NCBI GenBank assembly: GCA_030530775.1
Contig: JAUMUG010000008.1
Span: forward strand, 62,001-126,000
Source of the DNA: Lautropia sp.
GTDB lineage: Bacteria; Pseudomonadota; Gammaproteobacteria; Burkholderiales; Burkholderiaceae_E
Direction: 5' to 3'
Length of the DNA stretch: 64,000 bases
Below the pieces are notes generated by a model. That model saw only the letters and a program-made list of their open reading frames with translations, was not told the DNA's origin and ran no database searches. The translations under genes and the position numbers were made by a program. Positions 60,101-64,000 of the stretch are shown piece after piece; the first letter of the stretch is position 1; each line of letters begins with the position of its first letter.

Positions 60101-62309
60101 TTCCCGTGCACCGGACCACCAACCGGCTGCAGCCCCCGAAGCACTGAGCGAACGCCAGCAGCACATCATCCAGCTGATGAGCCAACACCTGAAGCTGCCG
60201 CTCATCGGCCTGGACGACGACTTCTTCGCCATGGGAGGCCATTCGTTGCTGGCCGCACAATTCCTGCTGGCGCTGGGCAGTGAGTACGGTCACCAGATTC
60301 CGCTGGCCACCGTGTTCGAAGCACCCACGCCACGTCGACTCGATGCCTGGCTGAACCAGCACGCCGGTGGGCAGGAAGGCAGACCGGACGAACCGGCCCG
60401 GCGCGGTGACCGCAGTGTCGCCCCGCTGTCGGTCATGCAGCAGCGGCTCTATTTCCTGGAGATGATCAATCCGGATACGCCGGTCTACAACACGCCGTCG
60501 GCCCATCGTCTGATCGGTCCGCTCGACGAGGCCGCCTTCGAACGCGCCTTCAATCGGTTGATCGAACGCCAGCCGGTGCTGCGAACTTGGATCGACACCG
60601 ATGCCAAGGGCATGCCGGTCCAGCGCATCGCCGATCATCTGGAAGTCGCGCCGTTCCCGGCCGTCGACCTGCGCCATCTGCAAGGCGAAGCCCAGCGGAT
60701 GGCACTGGAGAGCGCGCTGCACGAGCTGGTCGAAGAACCGATTCCGACTCATACCGCACCGCTGTTCCGGACCCGGATGTTCCGTCTGGCCGACGATTGT
60801 CATGCATGGTTCTTCATGCCGCACCACATCATCTGGGATGGCTGGTCCTTCGACCTGCTCTACCAGGAGATGGCGGCGCTCTACGCCCGCGAGACCGATC
60901 ATCCGCAGGCGCCCGCCGCCCTGCCGGCACTGACCTATGACTACGGCGACTTCGCCATCTGGCACAACCAGTATCTCGAGAGCGACGACATCCAGCGTCA
61001 AATCGATCACTGGATTCAGCGCATCGATCCGAACCAGCCGCCGCTGACGCTGCCGGCAGACCGCCCACGTCCGCCGCAGATGAGCGGCCGGGGCAGCACC
61101 GAATGGATCGATCTGCCGATCGAGCTGCTGAACACCGTGCGCGATCAGGCCAAAGCGCATCAATCCACCACCTTCATGACGCTGCTCGGTGTCTGGGCAC
61201 TGCTGCTGCATGGTGTTTCGCGTCAGCCGGCGCTGACCATCGGAACCCCGGTTCGCGGCCGTGCCACACCCGAACAGGAGGCGATCATGGGCTTCTTCGT
61301 CAATGCGCTGCCGCTGACCTTCCGCTTCGAGCCGGATGACACCGTCGGCGATCTGATGATGCAGGTCCGTCGGATCGTCGTCGACGCCTTCGGTCACGCC
61401 GATGTGCCGGTCGACCGCCTGCTTCAGGCCATCGGCCCCAGCCGCGACGAATCACGGCCGCCGATCTGGCAGGCCTTCTTTTCGTATCAGGAAGCTTCGG
61501 CCCGCCAGCTGAACTGGGGCGATCTGCAGGATCAGCCTTTCTATCTGCTGCAGCCCGGCACTGCCGAAGATGTCGGCCTGTGGTTCCTGGCCGCCGGCAA
61601 CAAGCTGACAGGCGGCCTACAGTACAACACCGACATCTTCGATGCACCACGCATCCGAAGGTTGGGCCAGACCTATCTGCGGCTCCTGACCGGCTGGGTC
61701 GATTCGGCCATCAACACACCGCTGGCCGAACTGCTGCGATGCGTGCCCGAGAGCCTGCTGCGCGATGGCCCACAGGAAGATCCCCGCTTCGATGCCGAAA
61801 TGGCCGCCGCCCCGGCCGAACGCGTACTCGCCCGTGACGAAGCCGATGCCGCCACCACGACCGCGCATCCCGTCCCCGTTGCCGTACCGTTGCAGCCGGA
61901 TGAGGCGCCGACAAACCATCCACGAGCGCCCGACTCCGTGCCTGTGTCGGCGCCCGTGGAGGACGAACGGCCGGCAGCAGAGCCCGCCGAAGATATCGAG
62001 CAGCCTGCACTGACCGACATGGAGCGACAACTGGCGTCGGTCTGGGCCGAACTGCTGGGCACCGATGACATCCGTGCCGACGACAACTTCTTCGATCTGG
62101 GCGGCCACTCGATGCTGGTGATGCAGGCCATCGCCCAGATGCGGGAGCGTACCGGCCTGCGTGTCAATCCGCGGCGCTTCGTCTTCGAGACGTTGGCTCA
62201 GGTGGCCCGCGCCTACGACGAGGCCACGCCCGAGGACCAGCCCCGACCCGCCGCTGCCGGCAGGGCCGGTCTGATGTCGAGGCTCTTCGGCAGCAAAAAA
62301 GGCCGATGA
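57102..62309 (+). CDS. Nonribosomal peptide synthetase, C-A-T-C-T
   Basis: 1735 aa. First condensation domain about 36-465 (HHLVCDG near 174). A domain about 490-1000 (YTSGSTGKPKG near 645, NMYGPTETT, NGKIDRK near 985); its selectivity residues read by eye D-I-L-Q-V-G-M-V-W-K, close to the glycine code. T domain Ser near 1048 (MGGHSLLA). Second condensation domain about 1105-1545 with an intact HHIIWDG near 1241. An Ala/Pro/Glu linker of about 90 residues and a final T domain (Ser near 1670, LGGHSMLV) follow, then a short basic tail. No thioesterase, reductase or second A domain. It begins 21 bases after the first synthase and must act next in the line. The final C-T needs a substrate loaded in trans or serves release. 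Confidence 0.93.
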   Translation: MNNKSNISPGLPSGFKGKAVDFDPFAGFEDVPTIEQVLHPTEAQREVWLADQIGREASLAYNEAVELQLRGPVDDDTIERLREACLKVVAAHQALRAVFSADGSEMLIQTASAVQIPFEVVDLRGLDESTRARRLQDRREQIVQSPFDLTRGPLFRALLVRLADDEAALLLSTHHLVCDGYSFGIVLRDLCLAFQSKPIAPSAYADYVRAESLFLKTGEAGDNIRFWTSRYAQDIPVTDLPTDRPRPARRQVAAHRIDHLIDQTTFESLRQTASRLRISLFTLLLGGFEMLIARLTGNPDVVIGVPAAGQIATDQPGIVGHCVNLLPVRGRVDAQARSSDWLGAVQRELFDAFDHQRFTFGSLLTHLSLKRDPSRLPLVSVMFNLDQRMDPAQLQMPGLTVNVEPVARRFENFELFVNLTPLDEGLRVECQYSTALFDDASIRHWLQSFDALLQNIATDSERTVGRQPVLDQNQRTLLQNWNDTRREQSLNRTPVELFDRIAHTLPNKIALADARYAVSYQTLQDSSQELAERLRAQGIGPGRLVGLCLERGAAMVIAQWAIWRTGAAYVPLDPAFPRERLAYMAEDAALALVVADRNTLEICQGFDWPRGKTLLIDAAELCTPTEADLRPVDKLNLSQPEAAAYVIYTSGSTGKPKGVSVPHRAAANLLLSMQRKPGIRSADRLLAVTTLSFDIALLELITPLISGGSVFVADREDSMDGYRLAELLAAQQINVMQATPGTWRLLLSAGWTPPRGFRALVGGEPLPVDLANELLALPLTLWNMYGPTETTVWSTCSQVHGTAQGIRIGTPIDNTYVRIVDDAGLDVPIGAAGEILIGGEGVAIGYLGRPDLTAERFISDEQTPGRSIYRTGDSGRWRHDGTLEHLGRLDHQVKVRGYRIELGEIETIVSSFPGIQQAVTIVREDNPGDQRLVAYLVGRERETEAREANRQEAGALRAHLRKQLPDYMVPQHFVWIPAFALLPNGKIDRKVLPRPDQLADSRAPDHQPAAAPEALSERQQHIIQLMSQHLKLPLIGLDDDFFAMGGHSLLAAQFLLALGSEYGHQIPLATVFEAPTPRRLDAWLNQHAGGQEGRPDEPARRGDRSVAPLSVMQQRLYFLEMINPDTPVYNTPSAHRLIGPLDEAAFERAFNRLIERQPVLRTWIDTDAKGMPVQRIADHLEVAPFPAVDLRHLQGEAQRMALESALHELVEEPIPTHTAPLFRTRMFRLADDCHAWFFMPHHIIWDGWSFDLLYQEMAALYARETDHPQAPAALPALTYDYGDFAIWHNQYLESDDIQRQIDHWIQRIDPNQPPLTLPADRPRPPQMSGRGSTEWIDLPIELLNTVRDQAKAHQSTTFMTLLGVWALLLHGVSRQPALTIGTPVRGRATPEQEAIMGFFVNALPLTFRFEPDDTVGDLMMQVRRIVVDAFGHADVPVDRLLQAIGPSRDESRPPIWQAFFSYQEASARQLNWGDLQDQPFYLLQPGTAEDVGLWFLAAGNKLTGGLQYNTDIFDAPRIRRLGQTYLRLLTGWVDSAINTPLAELLRCVPESLLRDGPQEDPRFDAEMAAAPAERVLARDEADAATTTAHPVPVAVPLQPDEAPTNHPRAPDSVPVSAPVEDERPAAEPAEDIEQPALTDMERQLASVWAELLGTDDIRADDNFFDLGGHSMLVMQAIAQMRERTGLRVNPRRFVFETLAQVARAYDEATPEDQPRPAAAGRAGLMSRLFGSKKGR

Positions 62310-62314
62310 AACAT

Positions 62315-62340
62315 ATGTGACGGCTCAATGTGACGGCTCA
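62315..62340. repeat. Perfect 13-bp tandem duplication downstream of the NRPS
   Basis: ATGTGACGGCTCA occurs at 62315-62327 and again at 62328-62340. The second copy starts an inverted repeat, GGCTCATCC (62335-62343) with GGATGAGCC (62366-62374). No T-run follows. It sits in the 192-base gap before the PPTase gene and may be a weak terminator or a binding site. Confidence 0.55.
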
Positions 62341-62501
62341 TCCTCCTCGGTCCGATGGATGAGATGGATGAGCCGCCCGTGTCACGTCCCGGCCGGCAAA
62401 GAGCCCGAACGGTTTGCCTCTGATCCAATATCGAGTCGGGAACGGATTGCGACGGGTTAACATGGGCATTCATATCGACCCTCCACCCTTTCGACGTCGA
62501 C

Positions 62502-63386
62502 ATGGAATCTCCTCCGGCCGCCAGCCCGCTGCTCATCGAATGTCATCGCCTGAATCTCGACGAGGAACCACCCGGGATGCAGGCGCGATGGTTGTCAGCC
62601 CGTGAACGGCAGCGCGCCGCACGCTTTCGCTTCGAGCACCTGCGGGAGCACTACCGACGCAGCCAATGCGGGCTGCGGCAGCTGCTCGGCAGGCGTCTGG
62701 GCATCGATCCGGGTGCCGTCCAGTTCGAAATCGGCCCCAAGGGCAAACCCCACTTGGCGGCACTGCATCGCAGCACACTGCATTTCAACCTGAGTCACAG
62801 CAACGGCTCGGCCTGGATCGCCATGGCCGATGTTCCGGTCGGTATCGACCTGGAGCGCCTGGCCGACCGGGCGATGCAGGACCGCGCCGCGTTGAGCGCC
62901 CGGGTATGCTCGGCCGACGAGCAGGCCGTTCTGCAGGCGCTGCCCGAAGCGCTGCGCACCCGGGCCTTTCTGCTGGCCTGGACCCGCAAGGAAGCACTGC
63001 TCAAAGCCTGGGGGGTCGGCATCACTGGACTGGATTCTCTACAATCGCTCGATACCCGGTTGCCCGCCGCCACACGGCTGCTCGGGCTGCTGCACGATGC
63101 CAGCCTGCTGCCGACGCCCCTGGGCATCGACACCATGCCGCACCTGGCTGCCGAAACCATTGATCATCCCGCCATGCCGCGCAGCAATGACACCGGGGCG
63201 CCCGCCCCTACCCGCCAGGAACATCCTCGGCTGTGGCTGAGAAGCTTCTGCCAAGGTGACGAAATCGTCTCACTGGCGGCCACCCAGCCCTTTTCGCTGG
63301 CCGTTGCCGCCACGACGGATCACAAGCGGTCCACGAGCTGCCACACTCCAACGTCGCCCACCAGAGCCCAACGGAGACATGAGTGA
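62502..63386 (+). CDS. Sfp-type 4'-phosphopantetheinyl transferase
   Basis: Activates the T and ACP domains of the assembly line by transferring phosphopantetheine from CoA to their serines. 294 aa. Visible: the substrate-side motif FNLSHSNGSAWIA, Mg-binding GIDLERL, and the signature LAWTRKEALLKAWGVG with its WxxKEA core. The region after about residue 200 is poorly conserved and Pro/Ser-rich at the end. The ATG at 62502 lacks a good ribosome site. Its stop overlaps the GTG of the next gene (GTGA). Its presence next to the synthases supports a functional, self-contained cluster. Confidence 0.93.
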   Translation: MESPPAASPLLIECHRLNLDEEPPGMQARWLSARERQRAARFRFEHLREHYRRSQCGLRQLLGRRLGIDPGAVQFEIGPKGKPHLAALHRSTLHFNLSHSNGSAWIAMADVPVGIDLERLADRAMQDRAALSARVCSADEQAVLQALPEALRTRAFLLAWTRKEALLKAWGVGITGLDSLQSLDTRLPAATRLLGLLHDASLLPTPLGIDTMPHLAAETIDHPAMPRSNDTGAPAPTRQEHPRLWLRSFCQGDEIVSLAATQPFSLAVAATTDHKRSTSCHTPTSPTRAQRRHE

Positions 63387-64000
63387 CAGTCCCTGCCCGC
63401 CCCATCCACCTCGAGCCCGGCTCCCCGCACACCGGTCCCGCACTTGCGGTGCCGGGTCGTCGCGCCTTTCTTCTGGCCTTGACCACCGTGGCTCCCGGCC
63501 TGGGGCTGGCTGCCACCGCCGCCTCCGACCCCGGTACGGCCGCACCCGCCACCCTGCCGCCGGCATCGGCTTGGCCGCGCAAGGCCATCCGGCTGATCGT
63601 ACCGACCTCACCCGGCAGCGACGTGGACAGAATCGCCCGAACCCTCGCCGATCCGTTGGGCAGACTGCTCGGCCAGAGTATCGTCGTCGAAAGCCGTCCC
63701 GGCAACCACGGCAACCTGGCCGCCACACTGGTGGGCGATGCGCCTTCCGACGGCTATACGCTGCTGATGGCCACCGAAACCATGCCGTGCATCAACACCT
63801 TGATGTATACCCGCGGCAGCATCGATCCCCATCGTAAGTTGATCGGTATCAACCAGATCGCCGATACGCCACTGGTGCTGCTGACTCACCGCATGAGCCG
63901 CTTCCGTTCGCTGACACCACTGCTGCGCCAGGCCAGACGCAACCGCGAAGTCCTGCACTATGGCTGCCAGGGCTACGGCAGCGCCAGCCATCTGGCCATG
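63383..64000 (+). CDS. Bug/TctC-family periplasmic solute-binding protein (partial)
   Basis: First 206 residues of a gene that runs off the window. It starts at GTG 63383 with GGAG eight bases upstream, overlapping the PPTase stop as GTGA. The N-terminus has a twin-arginine-like signal, GRRAFLLALTTVAPG, ending near AATAAS. The mature part has WPRKAIRLIVPTSPGSDVD, RPGNHGNLAA and DGYTLLMATET, the strand-loop pattern of the tripartite tricarboxylate receptor (Bug) family that binds carboxylates in the periplasm. In betaproteobacteria Bug genes are very numerous and mostly unlinked to secondary metabolism, so tight coupling to a PPTase is notable. Confidence 0.85.
   Translation, partial: MTVPARPIHLEPGSPHTGPALAVPGRRAFLLALTTVAPGLGLAATAASDPGTAAPATLPPASAWPRKAIRLIVPTSPGSDVDRIARTLADPLGRLLGQSIVVESRPGNHGNLAATLVGDAPSDGYTLLMATETMPCINTLMYTRGSIDPHRKLIGINQIADTPLVLLTHRMSRFRSLTPLLRQARRNREVLHYGCQGYGSASHLAM

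Overview
The window is GC-rich chromosomal DNA from a betaproteobacterium, most likely order Burkholderiales. The evidence is gene order: a trxB / Crp-type regulator / ftsK / lolA / rarA neighbourhood; argH divergent from algZ-algR-hemC-hemD-hemX-hemY; ppa-nadE-glnB; and a pyruvate dehydrogenase operon divergent from a PAS sensor kinase plus FixJ-type regulator. An E. coli-type frdABCD fumarate reductase suggests facultative anaerobic respiration, which is uncommon in this group. Genus cannot be fixed from the sequence alone.

Layout. 0.1-11.4 kb: rarA, rarD, lolA, then frdABCD in the opposite direction, ftsK and a Crp-like regulator. The frd block separates ftsK from lolA, so it looks like an insertion into a conserved neighbourhood. 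11.6-25.8 kb: trxB, an Smr-domain protein, glnB-nadE-ppa, the heme block hemY-hemX-hemD-hemC, the AlgZ/AlgR pair and argH. 26.3-31 kb: a CorC/HlyC-type membrane protein, then a worn accessory stretch with a frameshifted 4-TM protein gene, a DUF1428 gene, an NfsA-type nitroreductase, a truncated EamA transporter and a truncated group II intron reverse transcriptase. 31-42.1 kb: aceE-aceF-(HslV-like)-lpdA, then the divergent two-component system. 42.1-47.2 kb: a DUF454 protein, tRNA-Arg(ACG) with its terminator, a DapA-fold protein lacking the catalytic lysine, a DUF4136 lipoprotein and an AstE/AspA-family hydrolase.

47.5-64 kb is the most interesting part: a biosynthetic gene cluster that continues past the window end. 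Two megasynthases read [C remnant]-A-T-KS-AT-ACP-aminotransferase followed by C-A-T-C-T. They are followed by a Sfp-type phosphopantetheinyl transferase and a translationally coupled Bug-family solute-binding protein, with a secreted SGNH hydrolase gene divergent upstream. From hand-read specificity residues, the first A domain resembles valine activators and the second resembles glycine activators. One malonyl extension without ketoreduction, then on-line transamination, would give a 3,4-diamino-5-methylhexanoyl unit joined to glycine. The last C-T pair has no A domain and no thioesterase, so its acceptor and release route are unknown.

A recurring oddity is that many otherwise ordinary proteins (RarA, LolA, AlgZ, HemX, HemD, the PAS kinase, the AT domain) carry Ala/Pro/Gly/Asp-rich low-complexity extensions or insertions. 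Gene starts were chosen from Shine-Dalgarno sequences and family lengths; several are GTG or TTG.
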